A stretch of DNA of 64,000 nt, taken from assembly GCA_019914995.1 (NCBI GenBank), contig CM034130.1, positions 2,666,001-2,730,000 on the forward strand. Reading direction: 5' to 3'. The stretch comes from Acanthochlamys bracteata. Lineage: Eukaryota; Streptophyta; Magnoliopsida; Pandanales; Velloziaceae. Made by a program: the position numbers and the translations under genes. Numbering within the stretch: position 1 is the first letter of the stretch; the number at the start of each line of letters is the position of its first letter. This document shows positions 23,029 through 35,543 of the stretch, piece by piece. The notes under the pieces were generated by a model. The model did not search any database, was not told the origin of the DNA, and worked only from the letters and a program-made list of their open reading frames with translations.

Positions 23029-24078
23029 GTTAAGCCAAGAATGTTGTCTATAGACTAATCTGTTCTAACCTATATGGAGATGTCTGAAAACGCTCACTCC
23101 AAAGACGGTCTGCTTCAAGAGAAGAAACATATCGTTGATTTCTTCCAATCCATTTCTTTGATATAACTCAATAATTTTGTCTTCTTTTCAAAAGCAAAAG
23201 ATAAGGGCGTGCAACTTACTTTTTCGCCTAAAACTCACATCTTAACTCATTTTTTAATACAATTCAATATAAAAATATAATTAAACACTTTAAAATTCCT
23301 ATTCATTTTTTAAACCATTTTTTACAAATTTATTTATTAATTACTCACTTCACTTAAAATGATACTATGCCCTAGATCATACATTAGATGCTTTCTTATC
23401 GTTGAATAAATTTGTTTTGCTGACAGGCAATGCTAAGGACAGTATAATCTTCTCATTCTCTTCAAGTTACGGTTTGTTCGCAGTAGCACTCTCTTTTACA
23501 GCCCAGATTTCAGAATTTATGGTATGCCTGTATTATCAAAATATAGAATTGCAGAAAACAAATCCGAAAGAATATATTCAGTCAGCTTGTAGAGGGGCTT
23601 AATTGCTTGCGACTTAGCAATTTGGCAAGCTCATTACTCAGATATTCAAACACATCCAAGGCAGTCATCTTTAAGTACTCTGTGAACCCCACAAACATGT
23701 ACAAGGTGAGACATAGAGCACTACTACGAGTCGTGAGAACCATGGATCAAGTCACAAAAGATCCTGGAGTCCGCGTACAACAATATAGAAAAATAACGTA
23801 TGCCAACAAACAAAACCATCGTATTGCACTTAGAAAATTTAAAAATCTGAAACTCCAAACATAAGTTTCATTAACCAAATCCAAGCAAATCAATTGCTAC
23901 TAACCATTTCCCATGATGACCATGGCAATAGAACTCTCCTCTAATTATTGCTTGTATTTCAAAAGTTTGCCAAAAGATTAAAGGAGCATGAACCCTTCAC
24001 AAACTAGGATGCTGACTCAGTCTGAAGAGCTTTATGAATGATGACATGATATAATGACATCTGATGACAATCAGCTTT
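23029..24078. other. Intergenic DNA and 3' flank of the ATP synthase e-like gene
   Basis: No coding region is supported. The right part, from about 23850, probably includes the 3' UTR of the minus-strand gene that ends at 24079. Confidence 0.45.
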
Positions 24079-26474
24079 TCAGTGATGGCTCTTTGCTTCA
24101 GCCTTTGCATGAGACTTGGCCTTGGCCTGCAAAAACATTTTCATGGAATGGAGGAGATTAGCTTGCTGTTAAAGAGCAGCAAATATGTGCAAGTCAACAA
24201 AACGTATGATATAACTATTTAATTTTTTTGGAAATATCCTTTTCTTGTTGATCAGGAGGAGTAAAATCGAACATGGAATCAAGCCACTGTACATGCAGTT
24301 AAACTTTGCGCAATCAAACACCAGTAGCTTAACTTGTCCTGGATGTTCATAAAGTGGATCTATAGAGCCACTTAAAATTTGATGAATCTGTAATTTTCAT
24401 GAGTAGTTGTACAGTTAAAATTTATCCTTCTAACAAAACAACCAAATTATTCATTCGCAATATTGGTTCGGCTAGAGACCTGCCCATTTCCACAAAAGAA
24501 ACATATGGCATTACTAGAAAACATAGTATAGACACCAACATATACAGATACATGCTAAGAACAGCTCATCCAAATTTATTAGACATTACAGACTCACAAG
24601 TATGTTTAGAATGTAATCTCCATATCCCTATACTCTCTTCATTATTAATGTCAGTTGCTGCAAAAACTACATGAATTTTACAATAAGAAACATAAATTGT
24701 ATTAAAGAAAAACAGTGAACAAGTGAGAAAGAAAAACAATTAATAAGTTTATTCAATACTATATTTAAGCGATATGACCTTTATTGGGCCTCCAAATTGG
24801 GCAATGCTCGGTTAGTCGCAGAGGGGCCTACGAATGGTGCCCAAATAAAAAACGGACTACTCAATTTGGAGGTGAGCTAGCAACTCACCTTAGATTGAAT
24901 CAAATGGATACTTGTTTGGTGAGCTTAATAACCCACACACTTAATTAGTTCCAATTGACCGAGTGCTGGAATGGGGATGTGCTTATATGTGAAAGATGCT
25001 AACCCTTAAGTGGTTAGCCAATTATTTTAGCTTTGGAACCCGATCCTACAACCTTGACTATGTTTGAGTTTTTTGAAAGTATATATAACTAGGAGAGTTG
25101 CTTTCTCAACATAGCCCTGTAAGCATGTAGCAAGCATATCTTCTTGAATTATGCACAAATATCACCTTAATGGGCACTAACAACATTGTAAGATCATCAT
25201 ATTTTAATTTCAAAGTAATGACCATTGACTTAGAAATCAAAGAAAGTCCCATTACAAACAACATAAAATTATCTGCTTTCTATGTATTTTGCCCACTTCA
25301 AGTACAACAATGTGAAATCAACATTGAAAACTACTTTCTTCATTCACCAAATTCAAAAGCAAAACAATTTGCCACCCTTTCTCTAAGGCTCATGCATATA
25401 GAATATGGGTCGAGAGTGATCATGATAGAGAAAGATAAACTTATAAACTTCCCAATCAAGGACCCTATAGAAATTCATAGGACAAGGAACCCTCTAGCAA
25501 AGTAAGGAATTATTTCTCGATGTACACATCTGCATGTATTGGAAGTTTTTTATTCCCCTCAGGAACCAACCAAATGCAGCTAGGTTTGTTCAGACCTTCA
25601 CGTACTTGTTATGTATGCTTAAGATTTCTCAAAACTAATAAATTCAATATCGTAGTCATCTTCACTACACCTAGAAAGATTAATCTGTTTTTCCCAAAAT
25701 GAAGTATCATCACAAGCTAAAACGAACCGCCAGATTCCTTGCCTCCAAAAACAAGAAATAAAGACTAGAGACAGGCGAACCACATCAATGCATTATTCAA
25801 TGCAAATGGCAAGCTAACATATATTAGGGTTGCTATATCAAATTTGTGAAAATTAACTAGTGCTAAGCCATGGCAAACCCCTGAATAGAAAGCCCCCTCA
25901 GCTACAGTGCCAACTTCACTTAATCTGGAGCTGAGAGCCTCACTGATACATGCAACTTCTAAACCAGAACAAAAATGGAGAAGCTAACAAGTGCATCACC
26001 ACAGGTACTCTTGAGCCATCATTATTTAACACTGTATTCAGTTATCCTAAAAATTGAAGACAAAATGCCACCTGGTACAACCATTATTCGAGAAATGCCG
26101 TACAAGACTTTGCTCATATAAAACCAATATTCCAAAGAAATTAACAACTACTGACAGCAAATAATGAGGAAGAAAATCACTAGCCAAACCATAATATTTC
26201 TAAAAAAATATGTATACCTGAAGCACTTTGAGCTTAATGCTGCCGTAGATAACACCGAATGTCAACGCCGACGCGCGTGCCACCTGAAATCAAAATTTAA
26301 AAAAACCATAACTAATTAAGCAACAGCCTAAACTACAAAAGCAATTCTATAAATAGTTAAATGATAAATGTAGTCCACAATTGATGGATCGCGATCTGAA
26401 GAAATTCGTACGAGTTCAGTAAAACTTACGAAGGCGAGAGTGCTAGCACCGGAATAAGGTCCAGGAACAGTCAT
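24079..26474 (-). CDS. Mitochondrial ATP synthase subunit e-like small protein
   Basis: Three tiny exons on the minus strand, 26430..26474, 26218..26283 and 24079..24126 (coding order), give a 52-residue protein. It opens MTVPGPYSGASTLAF, continues VARASALTFGVIYGSIKLKV and ends AKAKSHAKAEAKSHH. This matches the small plant ATP synthase E-chain family (Arabidopsis At5g15320/At3g01130 type): a PGPYSG start, one hydrophobic inner-membrane helix, and a short Lys/Ala/His tail. In other eukaryotes, subunit e sits in the Fo membrane part and supports dimerisation. All junctions are in phase 0. The 2.1-kb second intron is unusually long for so small a gene and holds unexplained sequence (24750-25500). 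It is divergent from the TLDc gene, 542 bp away. Confidence 0.88.
24789..24872. repeat. 11-bp inverted repeat inside an intron
   Basis: CCTCCAAATTG (24789-24799) and CAATTTGGAGG (24862-24872) are perfect inverted repeats about 60 bp apart, in a stretch with a GC content unlike the rest of the intron. It may be a fragment of an inserted element; the rest of that element is not recognised. Confidence 0.4.
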
Positions 26475-27016
26475 AGCGGCGGCGGTGGCGGCGGAGAGAT
26501 CTTCAAGCTGCCGGGAACGAATTAGAGAGAGAGAGAGTACCAGCGCCGGCCAAAACCCTACTGCGATAGATCGAGAGAAGTTTTTACAACTAATTCATTA
26601 TTTAATTTGAAGTAGAACTCGTTCGTATTGCTCAAAATGATTGAAGCCCAAATAGTAGGCCCAACTAGACAGCGCAATCATGACAAACGGATTAAGGGAG
26701 ATTTTAATTGATTGAATAATTGACAAAATGGATTAAGGGTGCTTTTAATTGATTACAATGAATTTCCTCAAAGAGAATAAAACTGATTTTGTAAAAGTAA
26801 AAAAAATACAAATACACCTAATATAAATAAAATTAAACTTAAATTTAATAAAAAAAAGTGAATTATTTGTAACGCAAATACGCTCCAAGACTCGAAGTCC
26901 ACGTCTCTACTTAACGCAACGTGCAACGCTGGAGTCTACCGCGCAAACGTTCTCGAAGAGTTTAACAACAAGAAGAGAACCAGAATTGAAGTCATCAATT
27001 CAGAAAAAACAACGTC
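26475..27016. promoter_or_regulatory. Shared divergent promoter region (ATP synthase e-like / TLDc gene)
   Basis: 542 bp separate the two divergent start codons and must hold both 5' leaders and both core promoters. Near the minus-strand gene are GA repeats (gagagagagagag) and an AAAACCCTA motif. The centre (26590-26870) is AT-rich. True co-regulation is not shown by the sequence. Confidence 0.5.
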
Positions 27017-29841
27017 ATGGGCGCTAGTTCATCAACTAACTACGGCGGCACTCCGCCTTCTACGGCGGAGCAACAGGCGGAGGAATCCCTCGCCGCCTCC
27101 ACCGGCTTTCTCCCCTCTCTCCGCTCTGCTTTCTCCACGCTCTCTGTCGGCTCTGTCGTCCCTACTCCTTCTCTCAAGGTCTCTCTCTGTCTCTCTTTCT
27201 CTTAATATCTCGATTATTTGTTTACTATTCTTAGCTAAAAGTTTTCGCTCTCAGGAATCATTTGGAATCAAAAATTTGGAGAAATTACAACTTGTTTCTG
27301 ATTCAACACCAGTTCCAGAACATATCCATAAACTACTGATCAACATTGGTGAAGCGATCGCTGACGTTTTCTTTTCTCCATCGAAGGATGGAATCGATTG
27401 GGTTGAATTCTTGAAAGGTTACAACCGGTGCTGCGCTCGAATGCCCGCTTCCGCATCTATTAATTTACTTTTCAAATTATATTCTTATGCCAGTGAGATA
27501 TCTGGAGCTTCGACGCAGTTGGAATTTGATATTGATGATCGGGAGAATGGAAAGGTTGGTGGCTCGGTTAGTTCCAAGGATTTGTTGATGATTTTGTGGA
27601 TGTGCTGGATTCTTGAGTGCAGTTCGAAAGGTGGTGCTAAGGCTGGTGATGATGGTGGGGAATTGGAATTGCCTGATTTGAGACATTTGGTGCTTTCGGC
27701 GTGTGTATCATGCGGTGAAGTCGAGGATGATGAAAATGTCTGGGGTTGTGATGTGTTTGGGATGGAGAAGAATGTGCAGGCACAGAAGCTTCCTGTCTGG
27801 GTTTTGTCAACAGTGCCAGGACTAGTGCAGTGTCTTCCTCAGTATGTACAATGGAGGATTCAAACAGTTGGGGCTTCTGAGGTATGTTGGAGTTCATTTT
27901 GCTACTAGTGTGTCTTTAATTTGAGTGTGCTTGCTTGCTATAGGTAAATATATTCAGATGTTTGTTTGCAAATAATGATTAGCGCTTCTTGGAACTATGT
28001 TGCAGAATTTACTGTTGAATTTGGTTTTCTGCACTCATTCTGTACCAGGAAATGCAGAGCTACTTTTGATGAGGCAGCACTTTCATTCCACAATATGATT
28101 TGTCTTTTGCTTTTGTGCAGGTTGAGAACTCTTTGAAGTCATCTGCAAGTAATTATACTCCTGTGGATGTTTCTAATTCTTATCTCTTGACATGTGGAAG
28201 CGCTTGGTCCATCTCTCTTACCAAGAGAAGCACTTGGAGTAAAGAACTTTCAAGCTTATGTTTTCCACAAACAAGAACCGATATGTTTGATTCCCTTTTG
28301 TACAGGTTTGTTCTGTTTAAATTCTTGCAACTATCTAACCCTTTTTCCTTCCTTTCTAAATAAGCTTCATTGTTATCGTTTGGGACTAGACTGTTAACCC
28401 GTACTCATTTTGGTGCATGCGGTTGCTCTTGTCAATATCTCTGCAACTTTTCATGTAACATAGAGACATCCATACGTTATTCAATTGTTATTTTCAAGAG
28501 CATTAAGTTGTATCTATATGATTTGGCAACTACTTGCGTTATAGAAGCATATTTTTATTGTTTGATGTTGCTGTTTATATTATATCTCATGCCTTTAGTC
28601 CAATTCAATCAAAAAGACTGAATAATGATATGTGTTAGGTACTGTGATTGGTTTGTTGCATCTCAGGTTGACTATTGAAGATATTATGTTAATGCAGTTG
28701 GCTTCTTATTGACATATACTTGTTAGACATGTCTAGACATTTCGTTTGGTCCTAGAATATTTCATTCTTAAAAATTGTAGGGATTTAAACCGGAATCAGC
28801 GTTAATATGCAGGTCATCAATTCATGGAAAGGGGCTGAGCAGGTTCTGGTCGAATGTTGAAGGATATAACGGCCCTTTGTTGGCTTTACTGTCTGCCATC
28901 TCATCAGATTCGTCTCAGGAGAGCAGTACTATCAGAAGATGGGTGATTGGGATACTAACTGAAGAAGGGTATGAGAATAGAGACACATTCACTGGGAGCT
29001 CAGCCTATCTTTATGCTATAAGGCCTATCTTTCACGTGCTTTCTCCTTCCGGTATTCAGTACAAAATTTTCTCTTGTTATATATACACTTCATTTCTTCA
29101 TCATTATATGACTTCTTGAATGTTGTACAGGTAAGGACAAAAACTTTGTGTATTGTCATTTGCATCCTACTGGCAGAAAATATGAACAACATCCAAAGCC
29201 TGTTGGCTTAGCATTTGGAGGGACAATTGGGAATGAGAGGATATTCATAGATGAAGATTTTGCAAGAATTACAATACGGCACCATGCTGTTGATAAGACT
29301 TTCCAGTCCCGTTCTCTAATTCCTAATCAGGTAAGTTCTTATAACAGGAACAGAGTAGTAGCAAACACTATTTGATACCTTATTTTCTAGGCAACTATCA
29401 AACTTAGCTCGTTTGCATTTTTTTAGCTGCAATTGTGTTTTGACATAGTTGATGTACTATACATTGCAGTATAGGGATGAGGAGGAGAAACTGCTAATTC
29501 TAATACCAAGTATGCTTATTGGCTGTTATGGCTTTCTTCTGCAGGGGTTTTTACCTGTGGAAGCTTCATTGCTGGAGTTTGAAGTGTGGGGACTTGGTGG
29601 TCAAGTGGCAAAAGAGCAACAGAATATATACAAGAAGAGGGAAACTATCTTCACAGAACAACGCAGAAAGGTTGGTTTAAGATATACCCTCTTTGTCATG
29701 CAGTAGGTAATTTTATTGCTTATCTAGGTCACTGTGATGCAGGTTGACTTGAAAACATTTGCTAGCTGGGAAGACTCACCTGAGAAAATGATGATGGACA
29801 TGGTGTCAGACCCAAATAGGGTCCAACGCGAAGATCGTTGA
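27017..29841 (+). CDS. TLDc-domain protein with predicted N-myristoylation site
   Basis: Plant TLDc protein (Arabidopsis At1g32520-like). Exons 27017..27178, 27255..27881, 28121..28305, 28813..29051, 29131..29330, 29545..29670 and 29743..29841 give 1638 nt, 545 residues, all phases closing. MGASSST at the N terminus is a good N-myristoylation signal. An acidic segment with SPSKDGIDWVEFLKGYNRC (about 90-115) resembles the EF-hand-like helical region found ahead of TLDc in related proteins. The TLDc domain occupies about 310-520: FDSLLYRSSIHGKGLSRFW, the WVIG strand, FHVLSPSGKDKNFVYCHL, GLAFGGTIGNERIFIDEDF, and the closing GFLPVEASLLEFEVWGLGG. TLDc proteins in animals protect against oxidative damage and regulate V-ATPase. 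The plant role is poorly known, so I give no symbol. Confidence 0.92.
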
Positions 29842-30867
29842 GATGATTAGAGGATTGAAGGTCTAGATCTCTGAGATAATTTTTGTTACCTACCTCCATG
29901 TTATATACCACTTGTACTGTAAAGGTGTGTTAACTTGTAAATGTGTAACATAAATATGCGTAGATGACAGACCCTGAAAAAAAATTCCTTTTGCAGGTAT
30001 GCAGTTATTTGTAAAGGCAGAGCGTAAACTATAGAAAGAGCCAAGAATAACTTATTCAAGAGTTATCACCTTTGCCTGCTAGCGATATATTTATCTTCCT
30101 GTAACGAACATTTATATTTCTCATGGCTTTTGCACTGAGAGCTGGTACTGTCATTGTTACCGGTAATATTTCATAGCAAAATGACCCAAGTTTTGTCCAT
30201 AGAAATGTATAATCCTGTACATCGTGCGCTCAAGAGCGTGGAGTGTGTTCCTTACAGTTTCCAACTTCCCATTATCTTCCATTGAAGCTTCTCTGTTATG
30301 CGGACAATATATTACAAAAAAGTAAGGCATACCACAGTCCAAGTGCAACACACAGCTCGTAAGAAAATAAAAGCATGCTGGATATATGGATATGGTTGCG
30401 CTGTTCAGTGCTAGGGACCTGCTAAAGTAACTGCTCCAATAACGTACTTCATAGCAAAATGACCCAAGTTCTGTGAAGTGAGTTCCTTATAGTTTCCAAC
30501 TTTCCATTATCTTCCATTAAACCTTCTTTGATATGCCGACAATATATTACATCAAAGTAAAGCATTACACAGTCCAAGTGCAACACAGCTTGAAAGCAAA
30601 TAAAAGCATACATGATATATGGGTACAATTGCACTGTTCAATGCTAGGGATCCGCTAAAGTAAGTGCTCCAATAACATACCACTAAAATCAGAACTGTTT
30701 TTGGTTTTCATTGCCACCATACAGAACAGACTGACTCTAGGACATGAACTATTTCCTACATTCTTATAGTCATGGCTGATATTTCACAAATTCAACATCA
30801 CAGCAAACAGATCCATCAATGGGCCGAAGATATGTAATATGCAGAAGGAAGCCTGACCATTTTTCAG
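29842..30867. other. Convergent 3' region between the TLDc gene and NRPB6
   Basis: Both neighbouring genes end into this interval, so it holds their 3' UTRs. Most of it is occupied by a tandemly duplicated block, listed separately. No gene seen. Confidence 0.55.
30170..30681. repeat. Imperfect tandem duplication of a ~230-280-bp block
   Basis: Copy 1 (30170-30447) and copy 2 (30448-30681) both begin TTCATAGCAAAATGACCCAA and end with a GCTCCAATAAC(G/A)TAC stretch. Long matches lie between, such as TTCCATTATCTTCCATT-like and GACAATATATTACA segments. Copy 2 lacks about 45 bp near its start. The block has no coding capacity. Confidence 0.85.
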
Positions 30868-32835
30868 TCAGTCGCCACCAACTTGCCTCTTCCATGAATC
30901 CTCCACGATGAGCTCATCAATGCCCCAATCTTCATAACTGCAGAAAGTGATAGAATAAGGAGGTCAAAGACTGCAGTAACAAAACACACGGGCGCAAGAG
31001 GATGAATGAATCAAGTTCTTTACCTGCCATCTGGGAGATAACGGCGAATTGTAAATGGTATCTTGCTCTCCCGAAGCTCCTTCAAAGCAATCTGCATGCA
31101 AGAGCAGATTAGATAATCATCATCATCGTAAAGGTATTCGGATTCTAAAATTGAACATGATTGGTCACCTTGCCGTGAAGACACTACATCCAGATAACCA
31201 AAAACTTTGAATTTGTGTAATAACTGAAATATAATAGACATCTTTGCAAAAGGCTTCTAATTTTATTCTACTGAGGAATGACAGAGACATTAAAACATAT
31301 GCTTATTGTTCATATCTCTTCCAGTGCAATATCAAGCACCCAAAGGAGCAGATTAAAGATGACTCTTTGTGGCATGGCAAGCCTAGTATACAGATGAGTA
31401 GCTAGTAGAGTTCTATATATAAAGAAAAAATCCACACCCTGCAAAGCAGCATCAAGCAGTAATATTATAAGATTTAAAGACTAATAAGGTAGAGAAATTC
31501 TTTAGCTACAACCACAGGTCCTTGCAAAATCAAGCTCAAAGCATTACATCCTTTACTCATGAAAGTTCCCATAAACTAAATGAAGACAGCAAACACCCAG
31601 AAACCATAAACTTATTTCGATTCCCAAAATTATGTTAGAGGATTTTATCTTACCTCCAGTGGGTCTGTTTCACCCTCCAGCTCCACCATTACTGGTGCAT
31701 TCATGCTGTCAAAACCAAATTATGTTATTATGCTAACATTTAACTTTAGAATATCATAGATCTTAGCTGCAAACCCAGAATCCTAGCTGCAAATTGGAGT
31801 TTTTTAGCACACCTGATCTGCAACGCCCGCGTTCCTAGTATCCTAGCCCTCTCATACTTATTCATGTACTTTGAAGTTTTTCGTGGCCGGTCAACTGGTG
31901 GTTGCTCCTCCTTCTCTTCCCCATCCTCATATGTATCAGGTGCATCTTCGTTGTCATTCCCCACATCCTCTTCCTCTACTGCTTCCTATATAATGGAACA
32001 CCAGAGCTTCAGAATTGTTTATTTCTAGGTTATTTCAAGAGAGTTTACAACTCCATACACAAGGTACTACCTCGATCTCAGGTTCTGGTGGCTCATATTC
32101 ATACCTGCACCAACGCATTAAAATTTCTGAAGGTTCTTTAATCAGAAAATACTGCAAATTTTAGCTAGAAGACATCACTCAAGAAGAAACTGAGGGAGAC
32201 ATCATCATTGCAAACAGCAGTCATCAATGGGCATGAAGAATATAGTTATTATGGTTACAGAAATCCACAGTCTGGTAGGCAGTAAAAACTGAAACAGAGT
32301 TGCACAAAGGGAAACCCTTAAAATTGAACCTATGAAGTAATGCATAAGAATCAAATTAAAATTGAAAATATCAACTCAATTTGCTAAGAAAAAAGCATTA
32401 CACTAAAAGTGCACATATAGCCTACAAAAGGAGTCACAACACAGCATCAACGAATTCCAGAAACTTGAGTGTCTTTTTTAACAAGCAATCAATATTCCTC
32501 TCAATTTTCTTCTGTTCATACTGAATTCCAACAAACAATATAGCGAAAATCCTTCTGATAAATCGCGAATAATAATTGTCCAAAAGTTAAACCCTTGCAA
32601 AACCCTAACACTGCATTTCATGCGGGAATTCAACAACAGTGTGAGAGCAAACCATCACGAACCCCTACAAGTGTATTTCGCGCGAAAAATTATCTACACG
32701 GAGAGTGAGAACAAACTGAAACCTGAGAATCGAAACAAAGCCAAAAGCCCTAGAATCACTTCTTTGCTACCCAAAAGCATCAGCGGGAAAAGAAGCTCAC
32801 CCTATGTCAATGTCGTCGTAGTCGCCATCCGCCAT
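30868..32835 (-). CDS. NRPB6: RNA polymerase II/IV/V subunit 6 (RPB6/omega homologue)
   Basis: Small shared subunit of nuclear RNA polymerases, the eukaryotic counterpart of bacterial omega, which stabilises assembly around the largest subunit. Coding order of exons: 32801..32835, 32071..32104, 31813..31985, 31654..31705, 31024..31091, 30868..30937; 432 nt, 143 residues, the family's usual size. The N-terminal half is acidic ([20 protein letters not shown], then an E/D-rich run). The C-terminal core is highly conserved: [60 protein letters not shown] and ELIVEDSW. Every phase closes and the start is the only sensible ATG. Plants often have two copies (6A/6B); I cannot tell which this is. The first intron has an AAACCCTAA motif near the 5' end (about 32596). 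Confidence 0.95.
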
Positions 32836-33410
32836 GGTTACTGACTCGCTTGAATCGTTCCGATGAGAGACAGACGCAAGCGGCGCTGGTTCTTTCAACT
32901 TGTGGAGACCGAGTTGTTGTATTAGGCTTGGGTACTTAAAGATCTATTTTGCTCATACACTTTGGATTTGTTTTACTTGTCAAAGAAGTATATGAAAATA
33001 AGTTTCACAAAAATAAATTATTAAGAAGTGATTTTATGAGAATAAATTTATAAAAATAAATATATTAAGTCACTTCTAGAGTGACGACATGTATTCAAGA
33101 TTTCTGCGCATGCTAATGATTGTGTTTCAATTGCATAGAGTTAACTTTCTCTAGTTAGATTTTAAATTCGAATTTATTTTTTAAATTTTAATTTATATCA
33201 AACTCATTGAATTTATTTCTAATCCACTTCTTACAGAATTAATTTTTTCGAACTCAGATTCATAAAACTCACTTCTACTAATTAAATACATCCTAATTTG
33301 ATCTAATGCAACTGTGTTTTTATTAGTATTCCAACTACAAAAGAGGTGCATCTTATTTGGAGCTTAAGTTTTCGAATCCATTTAGCAAGTTGCCAGAGGA
33401 GCTGATTGAT
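32836..33410. other. NRPB6 upstream region
   Basis: The first ~100 bp should be the NRPB6 5' UTR and core promoter (minus strand). The rest is AT-rich and without recognisable genes. Confidence 0.45.
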
Positions 33411-33411
33411 A

Positions 33412-35163
33412 ACATAGCCCTTGGATGTGCTGAAATTTTTATACTTTTGAAATAAAATTATTTTAAAATACTATAAGCGGTTGTAAAACTTTTAATATAA
33501 AAATAGTTTTATTTTGAAATGTGTTTGGATAAAATTTTATTGTATCGTACTTTTTAATACTGAAAGCTGAACAAAGTGTTTGACTAAATTTATACTTATT
33601 TCTGTATAAAATACATAATGACTAAAGTATCCCTAAATATATAATAATTAATATTTTATAAAAATTTTAATTCTTTTTATATATTATTTATTTTAAAATT
33701 TAATAATTTGATTATGTAAATATTATATAAATAATTACTTATATCAATATTTATAAATTTATTAACAAATTATAATTGATATAAATCAATAATTAAATTT
33801 AATAATATTTATTATAGAATTATTATTATAATATTAAATTTAAAAAATATATTTAAATAATCATAAAATTTTTTCTATATTATTAAAATTTGAAAAAATA
33901 TATTTAATGAAAATGGCTCTTCAAAAGCATCTCAAGAGCATTAACCCTCTGGAAAAGATTATACATTCTCTGAAGGTCTTCAATACGATTTCCTTCCATA
34001 AGCATTGTGCATCCCTTGTTGAAATAAAATTCAAAGAACTAATTAGTAATGAATAAAAAGATCAGATCGCTGGCAAATGTACATAAGAAGTCATACATTA
34101 TACCTTATCAAGAATAGAGTATGTATGCCGCTGAAGAAGTTGTTTCCCGGCAGTTGCTATGAGTGGCTTCCTAGTGCTTGCATCTAGATAGAGCAGGCAT
34201 CTTCATGTTCCTCATGTAATCTTAGCTGAATAGTACTATTCTGAATAGTGCTATTCAGAATGAGAAACCAAAGAATTTTAAATCAATAAATAGATATATC
34301 TGAGATCATAGCACCTTAACATGCTTTAGATAGTCAGGCACATCTACTAGTTGCATATACTTCATACCTTCAGCAGCATAAAATTCAGAAGTACATTAAA
34401 GAAAGGGCTTCTCGAAACTTTTTGAGTAAATTCCTAAAGCACTAAACATCCTAAGAAGATGATTGAGGAGTGTTCTATCAACTGACATGTTCGAGTCCAA
34501 TAGAGCCAGCAAAATTCATCTATTTGCTTCACTACAGAATCACAAACAGAGAGAGTAAAAAAATATCACCTTTGTTGAACTTGATAATGAGCTGCTTCTT
34601 CGTGGAAGATTGCGGCGGGGTGGCCTTTTTCCTCGAAAGATTAGCAGCTACACCAGTCGCAGCGGGCCCAGCCGCTCCGGCTTTGAGCTCTTCTTGGTCC
34701 AACAGCATGGCGCCATCCTCCTTCGCGTGATGCGTGGTATGGATTCCGTTTTCTCCGGTTCAGCAGATTTCGTTTACTTCATGGCAGCGTTGGCGGAGGC
34801 GGCGGAGGAGGAAGGAAATGAAGCGGAGTTGATAGCAGCGAAGGGGTGTTTGTGGTGAGTCATCAATTGAATCGTGGAGTAGAAATCATCGCTCGTACGA
34901 ACTGTGTCGCTTGCGATGGCAGCGGCGAGCAATCGCGTGGCGGTGGAGAGAAGAAGAGAAACGGTGAAACAAAATTGGTCCTGATGTCGGATCTGCCTAA
35001 ATATATGTTGTAATTGTGTTAAGTTATCTTGGGCAAAATAGACATTCCCAGACTCGGGAAGAAAAGCCCCGCGCGGCTTTGCTTGAAAAGCTTCGATTCG
35101 AAGCTTTTTATTTTCTACCGTTAAAAGCTGCTTACAGCGGCTAAAAGCACAGTCAAATAGGGC
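33412..35163. mobile_element. Possible non-autonomous DNA transposon carrying a CULLIN4 fragment
   Basis: The left edge reads ATAGCCCTTGGATGTGCT (about 33411). The right edge, reverse-complemented, reads ATTGCCCTATTTGACTGTGC and continues TTTTAGCCGCTGTAAGC (end about 35163). The two share AT.GCCCT....TGTGCT and each adjoins an imperfect subterminal GCGG/GCCGC-containing stretch. The CUL4 relic lies between. I could not find a clear target-site duplication, so the element limits and the capture idea are inference. Confidence 0.35.
33912..34861 (-). pseudogene. Truncated, broken CULLIN4 gene fragment
   Basis: CUL4 is the scaffold of DDB1-type ubiquitin ligases. Minus-strand pieces in correct order: 34570..~34853 (N-terminal region, with GVAANLSRKKATPPQ and KKQLIIKF), 34315..34481 (DRTLLNHLLRMFSALGIYSK, then EFYAAEGMKYMQ and VPDYLKHVK), 34104..34225 (LRLHEEHE, LYLDASTRKPLIAT) and 33912..34014 (MLMEGNRIEDLQRMYNLF). 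The pieces end at normal splice sites with introns still present, so it is a genomic copy and not a processed one. It is dead: TAA at 34396-34398 interrupts KPFL..CTSEFYAAEG, a 1-nt deletion near 34195-34203 shifts the frame after LHEEHE, the exons between the first and second pieces are missing, and everything after the NALE region (most of the cullin repeats and the C-terminal cullin-homology domain) is gone. Confidence 0.85.
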
Positions 35164-35225
35164 AATACATGAAGCACGAATTGATTTTTGGATTCCAATG
35201 TTGAGGATTCAGCATGAACATTAAA

Positions 35226-35457
35226 AGCGTGTTTACCGACGCTTCAAACTTTATTTTTTTAACTTATTTTTAATATAAATATATATAAAAATTAAAATAA
35301 AATTTTTTTATCAAAATTTTTTTAAATCAATTTTAAATTTATTATAAATATAAAATTAATATAAAATTTTAATTTTTTAAAATATTTTTAATTTTATTTT
35401 TAAATTTATTTTTTAAAAATTCTACTTCATCTATTTTATTCATAAAGTAAACACGCT
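35226..35457. repeat. MITE, family B
   Basis: Perfect 11-bp terminal inverted repeats AGCGTGTTTAC / GTAAACACGCT bound a 232-bp AT-rich non-coding element. The interior is closely similar to the copy at 52542. Confidence 0.75.
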
Positions 35458-35543
35458 CTAAACATATATGCTTTTACTCGAAAAACAAGTTGCACAACAA
35501 ATCTCTTCCCCATGCTCATCATAAGAGTTTACTGTGTGAGTCA

